From NCBI RefSeq assembly GCF_030161375.1, contig NZ_BSSQ01000030.1, positions 1 to 60,616 on the forward strand: a stretch of DNA of 60,616 nt, written 5' to 3'. The notes below the pieces were generated by a model. It did not search any database. It was not told where the DNA came from and worked only from the letters and a program-made list of their open reading frames with translations. The stretch comes from Paenibacillus glycanilyticus (lineage in GTDB: Bacteria > Bacillota > Bacilli > Paenibacillales > Paenibacillaceae). Position 1 is the first letter of the stretch, and each line of letters opens with the position of its first letter. Below, piece by piece: positions 14,469-24,021 of the stretch. Position numbers and translations under genes: made by a program.

Positions 14469-16148
14469 CTACATCCGCTCCGGAGCCGATACGCCAACGA
14501 GGCGGAGCGTGTTGGCGAGAACGGTGCGGACAGCGCCGAGCAAAGCGATGCGCGCCTGGGTTTGAGCCGCGTCTTCGGTAATGACGCGCTCGGCTTTGTA
14601 ATAGCTGTGGAACTGCGAAGCCAGTTCATACACGTAACGGACCAGGCGATGCGGCGCGTATTGGGCCGCAGCTTCCGACACTTCCTGCGGAAGCTCGCCG
14701 AGCTTGCGAAGCAGGTCGAATTCGGCTTCGGAGTTCAGCTTGCCGAAGTCGATTTCGCTGATAGGCAGAAGAGCAACGTTTTGCTCCTCCGCCTGGCGGA
14801 AGATGCTGCAAATGCGCGCATGCGCATATTGCACATAGAAGACCGGGTTCTCGTTCGAAGTCGAGATCGCAAGGTCCATATCGAAATCCAGATGCGAGTC
14901 CATGCTGCGCATCGTGAAGAAGTAACGAATCGCGTCAACGCCAACTTCGTCCATCAGGTCCTGCATCGTAACGGCTTTACCGGTACGTTTGGACATTTTT
15001 ACTTTCTCGCCGTCTTGGAACAGGCTTACCATCTGCGCGATCAACACGACTAATTTGTCCGGATCGTTGCCGAGGGCTGCCATTGCCGCTTTCACGCGCG
15101 GGATGTAACCGTGGTGGTCAGCGCCCCAAATGTTGATCATTTTATCGTAACCGCGGCTGAATTTGTCGCGGTGGTACGCGATATCCGGCGTCAAATAAGT
15201 GTAAGAGCCGTCATTTTTCACAAGCACGCGGTTCTTGTCGTCGCCATAAGGCATAGTCGACAGCCATGTCGCGCCTTCTTCTTCATAGACTTGGCCTTTC
15301 GCCTTCAGCGCTTCAAGCGCTTGCTCCACAAGGCCGCTCTCATACAGCGATGTTTCGCTGTACCAGATGTCGAAGCCAACGCGGAAGCGTCCGAGGTCGC
15401 GCTTGATCTTGTCCAGTTCCTTCTCCAAGCCGAATTGGCGGAAATAAGTGAAGCGCTCTTCGTCGGACAACGAAAGAAGGCTGTCGCCTTTTTCCCCGGC
15501 AAGCAGCTTGCCAAAGCCCACGATGTCTTCGCCATGATAGCCGTCTTCCGGCATTTCAGCAGCTTGTCCAAGCGCCTGACGGTAACGTGCTTCGATCGAG
15601 CGAGCCAGGTTATTCACCTGGTTGCCAGCGTCATTGATATAGTACTCGCGCGTAACTTCGTATCCTGCGAAGTCGAGCACGTTGCAAAGCGCATCGCCAA
15701 CGGCCGCGCCGCGGGCATGTCCAAGGTGAAGACTGCCTGTCGGATTCGCGCTTACGAACTCGACCTCAACCTTTTGCCCAGCTCCGTCGCCTACTCGACC
15801 GTAGTTGTCTCCCGCTGTTGTAATTTCACCGATAACGGAATATAAATAGCTCTTGTCCATGCGGAAGTTAATAAATCCCGGACCTGCAATCTCGGCCGAT
15901 TGAATGCCGAATTTCTCGCCGTTCAGGTTCGCAATAATCGTCTCGGCGATTTGACGGGGATTTTTCTTAGCCAGCTTCGTCAGCTGCATAGCCGCGTTCG
16001 TCGCGAGGTCGCCATGCGCTTTGTCTTTCGGCACTTCCAGCACAAAAGCAGGAAGCTCCTCGCGTGCAGCAAGACCACCCGCAACTGCCGCATCCGCGAT
16101 GGCTTCCTTCACCTTCTCATACATTTGATCCAATACGTTCGTACTCAT
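14469..16148 (-). CDS. argS: Arginyl-tRNA synthetase
   Basis: This class I synthetase charges tRNA-Arg. The 559-residue protein has the HIGH signature as HLGH (SANPTGSLHLGHARGAAVGDAL, near residue 130), the KMSKS signature as KMSKRTG and the ArgS anticodon-binding C-terminus with the conserved Met end. The N-terminal Arg-S additional domain is present. The ATG at 16148 follows AGGAGG. It starts 5 bases after the DUF1934 gene ends, so they form an operon, as ywiB-argS does in B. subtilis. No T-box is seen upstream. Confidence 0.97.
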   Translation of the reverse strand: MSTNVLDQMYEKVKEAIADAAVAGGLAAREELPAFVLEVPKDKAHGDLATNAAMQLTKLAKKNPRQIAETIIANLNGEKFGIQSAEIAGPGFINFRMDKSYLYSVIGEITTAGDNYGRVGDGAGQKVEVEFVSANPTGSLHLGHARGAAVGDALCNVLDFAGYEVTREYYINDAGNQVNNLARSIEARYRQALGQAAEMPEDGYHGEDIVGFGKLLAGEKGDSLLSLSDEERFTYFRQFGLEKELDKIKRDLGRFRVGFDIWYSETSLYESGLVEQALEALKAKGQVYEEEGATWLSTMPYGDDKNRVLVKNDGSYTYLTPDIAYHRDKFSRGYDKMINIWGADHHGYIPRVKAAMAALGNDPDKLVVLIAQMVSLFQDGEKVKMSKRTGKAVTMQDLMDEVGVDAIRYFFTMRSMDSHLDFDMDLAISTSNENPVFYVQYAHARICSIFRQAEEQNVALLPISEIDFGKLNSEAEFDLLRKLGELPQEVSEAAAQYAPHRLVRYVYELASQFHSYYKAERVITEDAAQTQARIALLGAVRTVLANTLRLVGVSAPERM

Positions 16149-16153
16149 TCTTC

Positions 16154-16594
16154 CTACTCCTCCTGTATATGGAGCCGGTTATGGAACCGGCCCGATAAAT
16201 GTTCATGTATCCATAGCTCGTACTTCCATTCGATCGTACACGGCGGCTCGGCTAAAGACAGATCTTCGCCGTTCTCCCCTTTAACCGCGAGAAGTTCCGT
16301 ACCCGTCTCCATCGCAAACGATGTATATGGCGATCGGTAACGGCCGCTGCGTCTCGCTTCCCCGGGAACAAACAGCTGATCCGACTCTACAACGCCGCGG
16401 CGTGTAATCGACAGCTCCCCGGTCTTGTAGCGCAAAAGCGTACGAATGGGATCTTCAGTACCTTCCACCAGTTCGTCATAACGAATATATACGGAACGAT
16501 CCTTGCGGAACCATTCCCCTTTATACGTATGTACCTCCGACTCACCGTCTTGGGTGCTTGTCAGCGTAATCTTTACCGCCACTCTATCTGGCAT
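16154..16594 (-). CDS. YwiB-like protein, DUF1934 family
   Basis: The 146-residue product (VAVKITLTSTQDGESEV at the N-terminus, then KTGELSITRRGVVESDQLFVPGE) fits the DUF1934/YwiB family, a small beta-barrel of unknown function. The ATG at 16594 has TAGGAGC seven bases before it and gives the family length (about 142 residues); a longer frame extends upstream without support. It is directly upstream of argS in Bacillus and here. Confidence 0.85.
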   Translation of the reverse strand: MPDRVAVKITLTSTQDGESEVHTYKGEWFRKDRSVYIRYDELVEGTEDPIRTLLRYKTGELSITRRGVVESDQLFVPGEARRSGRYRSPYTSFAMETGTELLAVKGENGEDLSLAEPPCTIEWKYELWIHEHLSGRFHNRLHIQEE

Positions 16595-16673
16595 AACCAA
16601 TGCTCCTATATCTCCAGTCTTCTCGTATGTTACTACTATATACAGGAAGCCCCGTAATTTCAACGATTGTGCG

Positions 16674-17213
16674 CTATTCCGGCAATTCCAAATAAGGCAA
16701 AAGAGCCTTCCACACTTCAATCCGGTCCTCCAGATTGCGCATCTTTTGAGTTGGAATCGGACTGGTTGAGGGCATCTTCAATAAGGTGATATCGCGGAAT
16801 GCCGGATGATCGCGGAAATATTTGCGGAACGTATCATAAGCTTTGCTTCCATTAAAAGCAAAACCTTTCAAGCCCGGATACTGCTTCAGCAAGGCAGGAA
16901 GGTCATTAGGCCTCTCGTTCTTGATATTCACGTCAAGGCTTCCGGGACGTTCGCAAGATTCGATTACATCAAATACCGCCAAATGATGGTCCTGCAAAAA
17001 AGCAAGCCGTTTCCCGTAATCCTCATCCGGTGCTCCCGCGTCAAACAAACCGTACACCATTCCCCAGAAATAATTGCGCGGATGGCCGTAAAACTGCCGG
17101 TGCTCCAGCGACTTCACGCTTGGCGCCGTCCCTAGCACGAGCACCCGGGCGCGCTCGTCGATCACGGGCGGGAATGAATAGATTCGCTCTGCTTGCCCTT
17201 GCTCCTGCTCCAT
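16674..17213 (-). CDS. DNA-deoxyinosine (hypoxanthine) glycosylase
   Basis: The 179-residue protein belongs to the uracil-DNA glycosylase superfamily, hypoxanthine-DNA glycosylase branch: VLVLGTAPSVKSLEHRQFYGHPRNYFWG near the N-terminus, FNGSKAY in the middle and MPSTSPIPT near the C-terminus. It would remove deaminated adenine from DNA. The ATG at 17213 is preceded by GGGGAGGTCTTTGT. It lies between speE and ywiB and is probably read from its own promoter, since a strong terminator separates it from speE. Confidence 0.85.
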   Translation of the reverse strand: MEQEQGQAERIYSFPPVIDERARVLVLGTAPSVKSLEHRQFYGHPRNYFWGMVYGLFDAGAPDEDYGKRLAFLQDHHLAVFDVIESCERPGSLDVNIKNERPNDLPALLKQYPGLKGFAFNGSKAYDTFRKYFRDHPAFRDITLLKMPSTSPIPTQKMRNLEDRIEVWKALLPYLELPE

Positions 17214-17243
17214 ACAAAGACCTCCCCTTCTTACGGTCAATCG

Positions 17244-17298
17244 AAAAGAGACGGCTGCCCTACAGCTTGCACAAGCCGTAGGTTGCAGTCGTCTCTTC
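17244..17298 (-). terminator. Terminator after speE
   Basis: A long imperfect stem (AAGAGACG...CGTCTCTT with inner CCTAC/GTAGG and GCTTG/CAAGC) covers almost the whole gap and is followed by TTTTCGATT on the minus strand. Confidence 0.8.
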
Positions 17299-17319
17299 AG
17301 GTTACGCAAAAGATTAAAA

Positions 17320-18147
17320 TTACTTCACGAGGTCTTCCACAAATTTAGGCAGAACAAATGCTGCTTTGTGAAGGCGTGGCGTGTAGTATTTCGTAGCGAT
17401 CTCGCCGATCGAAGCTTCGTCCACTTCAAGCGGATCATACTTCTTGGAGCCCATTGTAAATGTCCACAGACCGCTTGGGTAAGTCGGAATGTTAGCGCCG
17501 TAGACGCGTACGATCGGGAATACTTCCTTCACGTCTTTGTTCACGCTTTGGATCAGGTCCGCTTTGAACCAAGGGTTGTCGGTTTGAGCCACGAAGATGC
17601 CGTCTTCCTTCAACGCTTCGTAAATGCCTTGGTAGAAACCGCGAGTAAACAAGTTAGCTGCCGGGCCAACAGGCTCCGTCGAGTCAACCATGATAACGTC
17701 GTACGTATTTTTATGATCATGAATATGCATGAAACCGTCGTTTACGAGCACTTCAACGCGTGGGTTGTCCAGTTCGCCCGCAATCGTCGGCAGGTATTTC
17801 TTCGAATATTCGATAACCTTGCCGTCGATATCAACGAGTACGGCTTTTTTCACTTTTGGATGTTTCATAATTTCACGGATAACGCCGCCGTCACCGCCGC
17901 CTACAACAAGTACATGCTCCGGGTTCGGATGCGTGAAGAGTACCGGATGGGCTACCATTTCGTGATACACGAACTCATCTTTAACCGTAGTCATGACCAT
18001 GCCGTCGAGAACCAGCATCGTGCCGAATTCTTCCGTTTCGATCATATCGAGCTGTTGAAAATCCGTTTGTTCATTTACATACGTTTTTGTAATCTTCGCC
18101 GTAATGCCGAAGTTTTCGGTTTGTTTTTCTGTATACCACAATTCCAT
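17320..18147 (-). CDS. speE: Spermidine synthase
   Basis: SpeE transfers an aminopropyl group from decarboxylated SAM to putrescine. The 275-residue protein has the SAM-fold glycine motif VVGGGDGGVIRE, the acidic residue of DIDGKV and the active-site segment DSTEPVGPA. Length fits the bacterial family. The ATG at 18147 is preceded by AAGGGATTTATCGCT. speB, which follows speE in B. subtilis, is absent. It is divergent from pbpG, as in Bacillus. Confidence 0.96.
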   Translation of the reverse strand: MELWYTEKQTENFGITAKITKTYVNEQTDFQQLDMIETEEFGTMLVLDGMVMTTVKDEFVYHEMVAHPVLFTHPNPEHVLVVGGGDGGVIREIMKHPKVKKAVLVDIDGKVIEYSKKYLPTIAGELDNPRVEVLVNDGFMHIHDHKNTYDVIMVDSTEPVGPAANLFTRGFYQGIYEALKEDGIFVAQTDNPWFKADLIQSVNKDVKEVFPIVRVYGANIPTYPSGLWTFTMGSKKYDPLEVDEASIGEIATKYYTPRLHKAAFVLPKFVEDLVK

Positions 18148-18299
18148 AGCGATAAATCCCTTCTTTCCGTCAATGGTTCTCCATGTATTATAGTAGTTCG
18201 GGGCGAAAAATCAACCTTTTCTAGCATCCTTCCATGAATATCGCTCCCCACCTTTTTCCATACTAAGGAAAAGGTCGTTCTTGCGAAGGGAGCACCATC

Positions 18300-20393
18300 A
18301 TGAAGAAGCAGCAGATCAGGCCGGGCAAACCGCGCCGCAAATATGCTTTTCCTATTATAACCGAACGTTTTCTCCCTCATGTTATGAGGTTCAAAAAAAG
18401 CTTGCGCTTAACCGCCGCCATTACAGCTGTAATGGTGCTTGGCATCGTGTCTATGTTGCTTTATTTGCGTTTTCAGTCTCTGCCGGCAACGTCAATCAGC
18501 CAGTCCTCCCGCATGCTTGATTTGCAGGGACAGGTCATCGATACCTTCCATACGGGAGAGAACCGCAGTTCGGTTCCGCTTAACGATATTTCGCCTTATC
18601 TCATTAAGGCCACGCTGGCGATTGAAGACCACCGCTTTTATGAGCATAAAGGCTTTGATATGAAAGGGATGGCCCGTGCCGTAATGGTCAACGTAGAGAC
18701 GATGTCGGCGAAACAAGGGGCCAGCACCTTGACCCAGCAGCTTGCGCGCAATCTATATCTTACCCATGAGAAGACATGGGAGCGCAAGCTGAAGGAAGCG
18801 ATGTATACCGTTCAGCTCGAGATGAACTACTCCAAGGATGAAATCCTTGGCCTGTACTTGAACCAGATTTATTACGGGCATGGCGCTTACGGCATTGAAG
18901 CCGCTTCGCAGCTGTATTTCAAGAAACACGCTTCGCAATTGACGCTTGCCGAAAGCGCCATGCTGGCCGGCATTCCGAAGGGGCCGAAATATTATTCCCC
19001 GTTCATGGATATGAAAAACGCCAAAGACCGCCAGCTGACCATTCTGCACGCCATGAAGGAAGCAGGCGATATTACAGAGGAACAGGCAGATGCCGCTTAT
19101 AAGGAAGTATTGACGTTCCAACCGCTCGGCTCCGGCGAACAAGCGGGTTTTGCCCCTTACTTCCGCGACTACATCCGTTATATTGCCGTCGATAAGCTGG
19201 GCATTAATGAACAGCTATTAAATGAAGGCGGAGTGACGATCTATACAACGCTGGATCCTACGGCGCAGCGTGCAGCCGAAGACGCGGTGAAGAACGGTCT
19301 GGCCGGAAGCGAAGAACAGCAAGCCGCGCTTGTTTCCATCGACCCGCGGAATGGGTATATAAAAGCAATGGTCGGCGGGCGCGACTACAAGACCAACCAG
19401 TACAACCGGGCGCTTGCCGAAACCCGTCAGCCGGGATCTTCATTTAAACCTGTCCTTTACCTGACGGCTTTGCACAGCGGCTTCATGACGCCGGTTACCC
19501 GGTTCAAAAGCGAGCCAACCGCCTTCACCTATGATGAAGGACGCAAATCTTACGAACCGCACAATTATAATGACAAGTATTTCAATGACTTCATCGATAT
19601 GCGCACGGCCATTGCAAGCTCGGACAATATTTATGCGGTCAATACAATTATGACGGTGGGCGCCGATCGCGTCATTGAGACCGCGCGGAAGCTCGGCATT
19701 ACAAGTCCGATGAATCCCGTCCCGTCTCTAGCGCTTGGCACATTCCCGGTCAGCCCTCTTCAGATGGCTTCGGCGTTTGCCGTTATTGCCAATGGGGGCG
19801 TAAAGGTAGAGCCTATCGCGATCTTGCGCATCACGGACAAGAGCGGACATATTATATATGAAGCGGAACGTCATGAAGAGCAAGTGATTAACCCGGCAGA
19901 GGCGTACGTGATGACTAGTCTGATGGAAAGCGTATTTGAGGGCGGGGGAACCGCGAACCGCGTCTCTTCCATTATAAAAAGACCTGTAGCCGGCAAGACC
20001 GGCACAACATCGACGGATGCATGGCTGGTCGGGTATACGCCTGAGCTTACTACCGCCGTATGGGTCGGTTATGACAAAAACCGGAAGTTGACCCTGACCG
20101 AGGCCCATCGCGCCGCTCCAATCTTCGCCCAATACACCGAGCAGGCCTTATCGGCCATACCTCCGAAAATTTTTCCGATTCCGGGCGGCGTGGTTAACGT
20201 ATACGTGGATCCTTCAAGCGGCAAGCTAGCAGCAGCCACTTGTCCCAATAAACGGCTGGAATCCTTTGTTGCGGGCACGGAACCAACGGAAGTATGCGGC
20301 GGACCGGCAGCCAAAGATACGCCAGCAGACAGCACCGCGAAGGAAAACAATCGCACCTGGTGGAACGATTTGAAGCGCTGGTGGAAAAACTAG
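18300..20393 (+). CDS. pbpG: Class A penicillin-binding protein (PbpG-like)
   Basis: A bifunctional peptidoglycan glycosyltransferase and transpeptidase of 697 residues. A short cytoplasmic tail and one membrane segment (about 38-58) lead into the GT51 domain (catalytic Glu in IEDHRFYEHKG, then GASTLTQQLARNLY). The transpeptidase has SSFKP, SSDN and KTGTTSTDAW. Neighbours speE and ywhD are those of pbpG (ywhE) in B. subtilis, where the gene is expressed in the forespore for spore peptidoglycan; I did not find a clear sigma-F site here. Start ATG at 18300 after AAGGGAGC. Confidence 0.93.
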   Translation: MKKQQIRPGKPRRKYAFPIITERFLPHVMRFKKSLRLTAAITAVMVLGIVSMLLYLRFQSLPATSISQSSRMLDLQGQVIDTFHTGENRSSVPLNDISPYLIKATLAIEDHRFYEHKGFDMKGMARAVMVNVETMSAKQGASTLTQQLARNLYLTHEKTWERKLKEAMYTVQLEMNYSKDEILGLYLNQIYYGHGAYGIEAASQLYFKKHASQLTLAESAMLAGIPKGPKYYSPFMDMKNAKDRQLTILHAMKEAGDITEEQADAAYKEVLTFQPLGSGEQAGFAPYFRDYIRYIAVDKLGINEQLLNEGGVTIYTTLDPTAQRAAEDAVKNGLAGSEEQQAALVSIDPRNGYIKAMVGGRDYKTNQYNRALAETRQPGSSFKPVLYLTALHSGFMTPVTRFKSEPTAFTYDEGRKSYEPHNYNDKYFNDFIDMRTAIASSDNIYAVNTIMTVGADRVIETARKLGITSPMNPVPSLALGTFPVSPLQMASAFAVIANGGVKVEPIAILRITDKSGHIIYEAERHEEQVINPAEAYVMTSLMESVFEGGGTANRVSSIIKRPVAGKTGTTSTDAWLVGYTPELTTAVWVGYDKNRKLTLTEAHRAAPIFAQYTEQALSAIPPKIFPIPGGVVNVYVDPSSGKLAAATCPNKRLESFVAGTEPTEVCGGPAAKDTPADSTAKENNRTWWNDLKRWWKN

Positions 20394-20445
20394 TGTAGAT
20401 TGGATCGTAAATTTGTCTGAAATTTGATCAAAAAGTGAAATTTCT

Positions 20446-20475
20446 TTGAACAAACCTCATATACTGTGGTATAGT
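20446..20475 (+). promoter_or_regulatory. Sigma-A-type promoter of the small membrane protein gene
   Basis: TTGAAC (20446-20451) and TATAGT (20470-20475) are 18 bases apart, 45 bases upstream of the start codon at 20521. Confidence 0.6.
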
Positions 20476-20520
20476 AGAAACAAGAAGTAAGCACTTACAA
20501 ACTTTATGGGAGTGTTTCAG

Positions 20521-20829
20521 ATGGCTACGAAAACTGCATCGGTAAACAATGTAAAGTCGGATACGGAATTAGCGGCTGCAAGCGTAAAACGTCTCGTTAC
20601 TCTTATGACCATATTCGCTTGGACAGCTCTGACAGTTGGCGTGTTGTTGTGCCTAATCAAAATCAGCCACTTTAGTGATAAGAATACAACTTTGATGGTT
20701 GGCGTTGGTTTCCTCGTCGGCAGTGTATTCATTTACACCATCGGCACAGCTATTGCTCTAGTCCATGCAAGACTCCAGCAAGCCAAAGAAGACGAACCAA
20801 ACGACGATCAATCCAACCATATATTGTAG
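20521..20829 (+). CDS. Small two-segment membrane protein, function unknown
   Basis: The 102-residue product has two hydrophobic segments (about 25-46 and 56-80), a Lys/Ser-rich N-terminus and an acidic C-terminus. I do not recognise a family. The ATG at 20521 follows GGGAGTGTTTCAG. It has its own promoter and a strong terminator, so it is a single-gene unit between pbpG and the quinol oxidase operon. Confidence 0.7.
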   Translation: MATKTASVNNVKSDTELAAASVKRLVTLMTIFAWTALTVGVLLCLIKISHFSDKNTTLMVGVGFLVGSVFIYTIGTAIALVHARLQQAKEDEPNDDQSNHIL

Positions 20830-20845
20830 GGTAGGATCTACTTTT

Positions 20846-20889
20846 AAAAAACCGCCTTTTCGTCAATATTGACGGAAGGCGGTTTTTTT
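20846..20889 (+). terminator. Intrinsic terminator
   Basis: AAACCGCCTTTTCGTCAA pairs with TTGACGGAAGGCGGTTT and is followed by a run of T. It ends the small membrane protein transcript. Confidence 0.9.
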
Positions 20890-21051
20890 GTGTTGTTTTT
20901 CCATGGAAGTTTCGAACAGTTGTCAATATGGTGAAGATTCTTTTACAGAAAAAAGACGAATTGTTGTCGTAATTGTTAATCCCGCAGTTATTTTCCGCGA
21001 CTTCTGCTAATCTTAATGACAAGAAGCAATATTGAGGAGTTGAAACAAAAG

Positions 21052-22020
21052 ATGAGAAAGACTATTCGCTTTCTGGTTCCGATGATGCTTATGCTGATTG
21101 CCGTTATGCTGTCCGGCTGCAGTGACAAATACATTGTCCTCGATCCAAAAGGTCCGATAGGCGAATCACAAAAAGATCTCATTTGGATCACGGTTTGGCT
21201 GTGTGCGATCATTCTCGTTCCGGTCCTAATCTTGACCGCGGTGATCGTGTGGAAATATCGCGATAGAAAAGATAACAAATCCGCTTACCAGCCTAACTGG
21301 GAGCACAGCACAAAGCTGGAGACGATTTGGTGGGCGATTCCAATTGTCATCATCGCTATTCTTGCGACAGTGACGATTAAATACACGTACGATCTCGAAC
21401 CAAGCAAACCGCTGGAATCGGCTAAACAGCCTATTACTATTGAAGCAACCTCGCTTGACTGGAAATGGCTCTTCACTTATCCGCAAGAAGGGATCTCGAC
21501 GGTTAACTACGTTCAAATCCCGGAAGATACGCCAATCCGCTTCCGTGTAACGGCAGACCAAGCGATGAACTCCTTCTGGATTCCGCAGCTTGGCGGCCAG
21601 ATTTATGCGATGTCCGGCATGGCGATGACCTTGTACCTGCAAGCTGACGAGGTTGGCGACTTCTTTGGTACAGGAGCGAACTTCACAGGCGAGCAATTTG
21701 CGAAAATGACCTTTGACGTGAAGTCGACATCCGAAGCCGATTATAAAACTTGGGTAGATAGCGTGAAATCTTCTGCTCCCGAATTGACGGAAGAAGGCTT
21801 CCAACAGCTGAAACAGCCAGGTTCTTCGGATAAACAGTCCTTCTCTGCGTTCCCTAAAGGATTGTTCGATCAAGTCGTTATGCAATATGTCGGCCCTAAC
21901 GGCGCCGATGCTCCGCACTCCGGCCAGAAATCCGGTCCCGTGAAAGACGAGGAAGGCGGCGGCCACGATACTTCCAGCACGGAAGTAGAAGGCCAACTCT
22001 TGCCTGTTATGAACCATTAA
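21052..22020 (+). CDS. Quinol oxidase subunit II (cytochrome aa3/bo3 type)
   Basis: The 322-residue protein has a lipoprotein signal (VMLSGCSD), two membrane segments and a periplasmic-side cupredoxin domain (SLDWKWLFTYPQEGISTVN, then FRVTADQAMNSFWIPQLGGQIYAM). The CuA cysteines and histidines of cytochrome c oxidases are missing, so it should receive electrons from quinol, like QoxA or CyoA. The ATG at 21052 is preferred because it begins a compact lipoprotein signal; GAGGAG is 12 bases away, slightly long. First gene of a four-gene operon. Confidence 0.9.
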   Translation: MRKTIRFLVPMMLMLIAVMLSGCSDKYIVLDPKGPIGESQKDLIWITVWLCAIILVPVLILTAVIVWKYRDRKDNKSAYQPNWEHSTKLETIWWAIPIVIIAILATVTIKYTYDLEPSKPLESAKQPITIEATSLDWKWLFTYPQEGISTVNYVQIPEDTPIRFRVTADQAMNSFWIPQLGGQIYAMSGMAMTLYLQADEVGDFFGTGANFTGEQFAKMTFDVKSTSEADYKTWVDSVKSSAPELTEEGFQQLKQPGSSDKQSFSAFPKGLFDQVVMQYVGPNGADAPHSGQKSGPVKDEEGGGHDTSSTEVEGQLLPVMNH

Positions 22021-22044
22021 TAATGTAAGGAAAGGAGATGCACT

Positions 22045-24021
22045 ATGCTTAAAGAATTTTGGGATTTCTTGATGAATGACTTCTTCATCACCGGCGATCC
22101 GCTTATCCTGGGTGCCCAGGTATCCATTGGTCTTTCCATGGTAGCGATCGTAATTGCTCTGTCCTACTTTAAAAAATGGCGCTGGTTGTGGACCGAATGG
22201 CTGACAACCGTCGATCATAAAAAAATCGGTATTATGTACGTCATCGCAGCGCTTCTCATGCTGTTCCGCGGAGGCGTTGACGCCCTGCTTATTCGTACGC
22301 AGCTTGCGATGCCGCAATTAGAGTTCCTGCACGCAGGACATTACAATGCCATCTTCACTACCCACGGCGTAATCATGATCCTCTTCATGGCGATGCCTCT
22401 CATGTTTGGTTTGTTCAATATCGTTGTACCGCTCCAGATTGGCGCGCGCGACGTTGCGTTCCCTTATTTGAACTCTCTCAGCTTCTGGCTCTTCTTCTTC
22501 GGAGCGATGCTGTTCAACGTATCGTTTGTTATCGGAGGTTCGCCTGACGCAGGCTGGCTGGCTTATCCGCCGCTCTCCGAATTGTCCGGTAGCCCTGGCC
22601 TTGGCCAAGACTTCTACATTTGGGGCATTCAGATTTCCGGTATCGGTTCCCTTGCGTCCGGTATCAACTTTGTCGTAACGATTCTGAAGATGCGCGCGCC
22701 AGGCATGAAGCTGATGCAAATGCCGATGTTCACCTGGTCCGTACTGTCTTCTTCCATTACTATAATGTTCGCATTCCCGATTCTGACGGTTACGCTGTTC
22801 CTTCTGTTCATCGACCGTTATCTCGGCGCGCACTTCTTCACGCTTGACGGCGGGGGCAACCCGATGATGTATATCAACCTCATCTGGATGTGGGGTCACC
22901 CGGAAGTATATATCGTTATATTGCCGGCCTTCGGGGTATTCTCGGATGTCGTATCAGCCTTCTCGAAGAAAAAACTGTTCGGTTATAAGTCCATGGTATT
23001 TGCTCTTATGTCGATCAGCTTCTTCTCGTTCTTTACATGGCTTCATCACTTCTTCACCATGGGCTCCGGCGCCGACGTCAACGCGTTCTTCGCGGTCACG
23101 ACGATGCTCATTGCCATACCGACCGGTGTAAAAGTGTTCAACTGGCTGTTCACGATGTTCCGAGGAAGGATCACCTTCAGCCAGCCAATGCTTTGGACCA
23201 TTGCCTTTATACCGTGTTTTGTCGTCGGCGGTATGACGGGGGTTATGCTCTCGGTTGCGCCTGCTGACTTCCAGTTCCATAACAGTTACTTCCTGATCGC
23301 CCACTTCCACCAAGTGTTGATCGGTGGCGTGGTATTTGGTTACTTCGCCGGTCTCTATTACTGGTGGCCAAAAATGTTCGGCTTCAAGCTTCATGACGGC
23401 CTTGGCAAATGGGCATTCTGGCTGTGGAACATTGGTTTCTACGTCTGCTTCATGCCGCAATACGCGCTTGGTCTGATGGGTATGACCCGCCGTTTCAACG
23501 AATACAATTTCGACCTTGGCTGGCAGCCGCTTAACATCGTTTCGACGGTGGGCGCCTTCATCATGGGTCTGGCGTTTATTTTCCAAGTATGGCAAATCGC
23601 GCATAGCATCAAGTTCCTGAAGAAAGAAAAATCCGGAGACGCATGGGGCGACGGTCGTACACTCGAATGGTCGATTCCATCGCCGGCTCCTATGTACAAC
23701 TTCGCGCGTCTTCCCGAGGTTTCGAGCTCGGATGAGTGGTGGGAAGAGAAACAGCGCCGTGCGAATGGCATTAAGCCAAAACCGCTCGCGCCGCTGGAAC
23801 CAATTCATATGCCGAAAAACTCCGGTATTCCGTTCATTATGTCTGTGTTCTTCTTCATCGCCGGCTTCGGCTTTGTATGGCACTGGACCTGGATGCTCGT
23901 GCCGGGCCTGATCGGCGTTGCTGTCTGCATGTTTGCTCGTTCCTTCGATTACGATACGGATTACTACATTCCGGTTGACGAGATTGAACGCACAGAAGCA
24001 GCATTAAAGGGGGGGCACTAA
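22045..24021 (+). CDS. qoxB: Quinol oxidase subunit I
   Basis: The 658-residue catalytic subunit has the heme-copper features: WMWGHPEVYIVILPAFG with the CuB histidine and cross-linked Tyr, HHFFTMGSGADVNAFF, and the heme histidines near HFHQVLIGGV. At least 14 membrane segments are visible, with an extra N-terminal segment as in QoxB/CyoB. It reduces O2 to water and pumps protons. The ATG at 22045 follows AAGGAAAGGAG, 24 bases after subunit II ends. Confidence 0.95.
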   Translation: MLKEFWDFLMNDFFITGDPLILGAQVSIGLSMVAIVIALSYFKKWRWLWTEWLTTVDHKKIGIMYVIAALLMLFRGGVDALLIRTQLAMPQLEFLHAGHYNAIFTTHGVIMILFMAMPLMFGLFNIVVPLQIGARDVAFPYLNSLSFWLFFFGAMLFNVSFVIGGSPDAGWLAYPPLSELSGSPGLGQDFYIWGIQISGIGSLASGINFVVTILKMRAPGMKLMQMPMFTWSVLSSSITIMFAFPILTVTLFLLFIDRYLGAHFFTLDGGGNPMMYINLIWMWGHPEVYIVILPAFGVFSDVVSAFSKKKLFGYKSMVFALMSISFFSFFTWLHHFFTMGSGADVNAFFAVTTMLIAIPTGVKVFNWLFTMFRGRITFSQPMLWTIAFIPCFVVGGMTGVMLSVAPADFQFHNSYFLIAHFHQVLIGGVVFGYFAGLYYWWPKMFGFKLHDGLGKWAFWLWNIGFYVCFMPQYALGLMGMTRRFNEYNFDLGWQPLNIVSTVGAFIMGLAFIFQVWQIAHSIKFLKKEKSGDAWGDGRTLEWSIPSPAPMYNFARLPEVSSSDEWWEEKQRRANGIKPKPLAPLEPIHMPKNSGIPFIMSVFFFIAGFGFVWHWTWMLVPGLIGVAVCMFARSFDYDTDYYIPVDEIERTEAALKGGH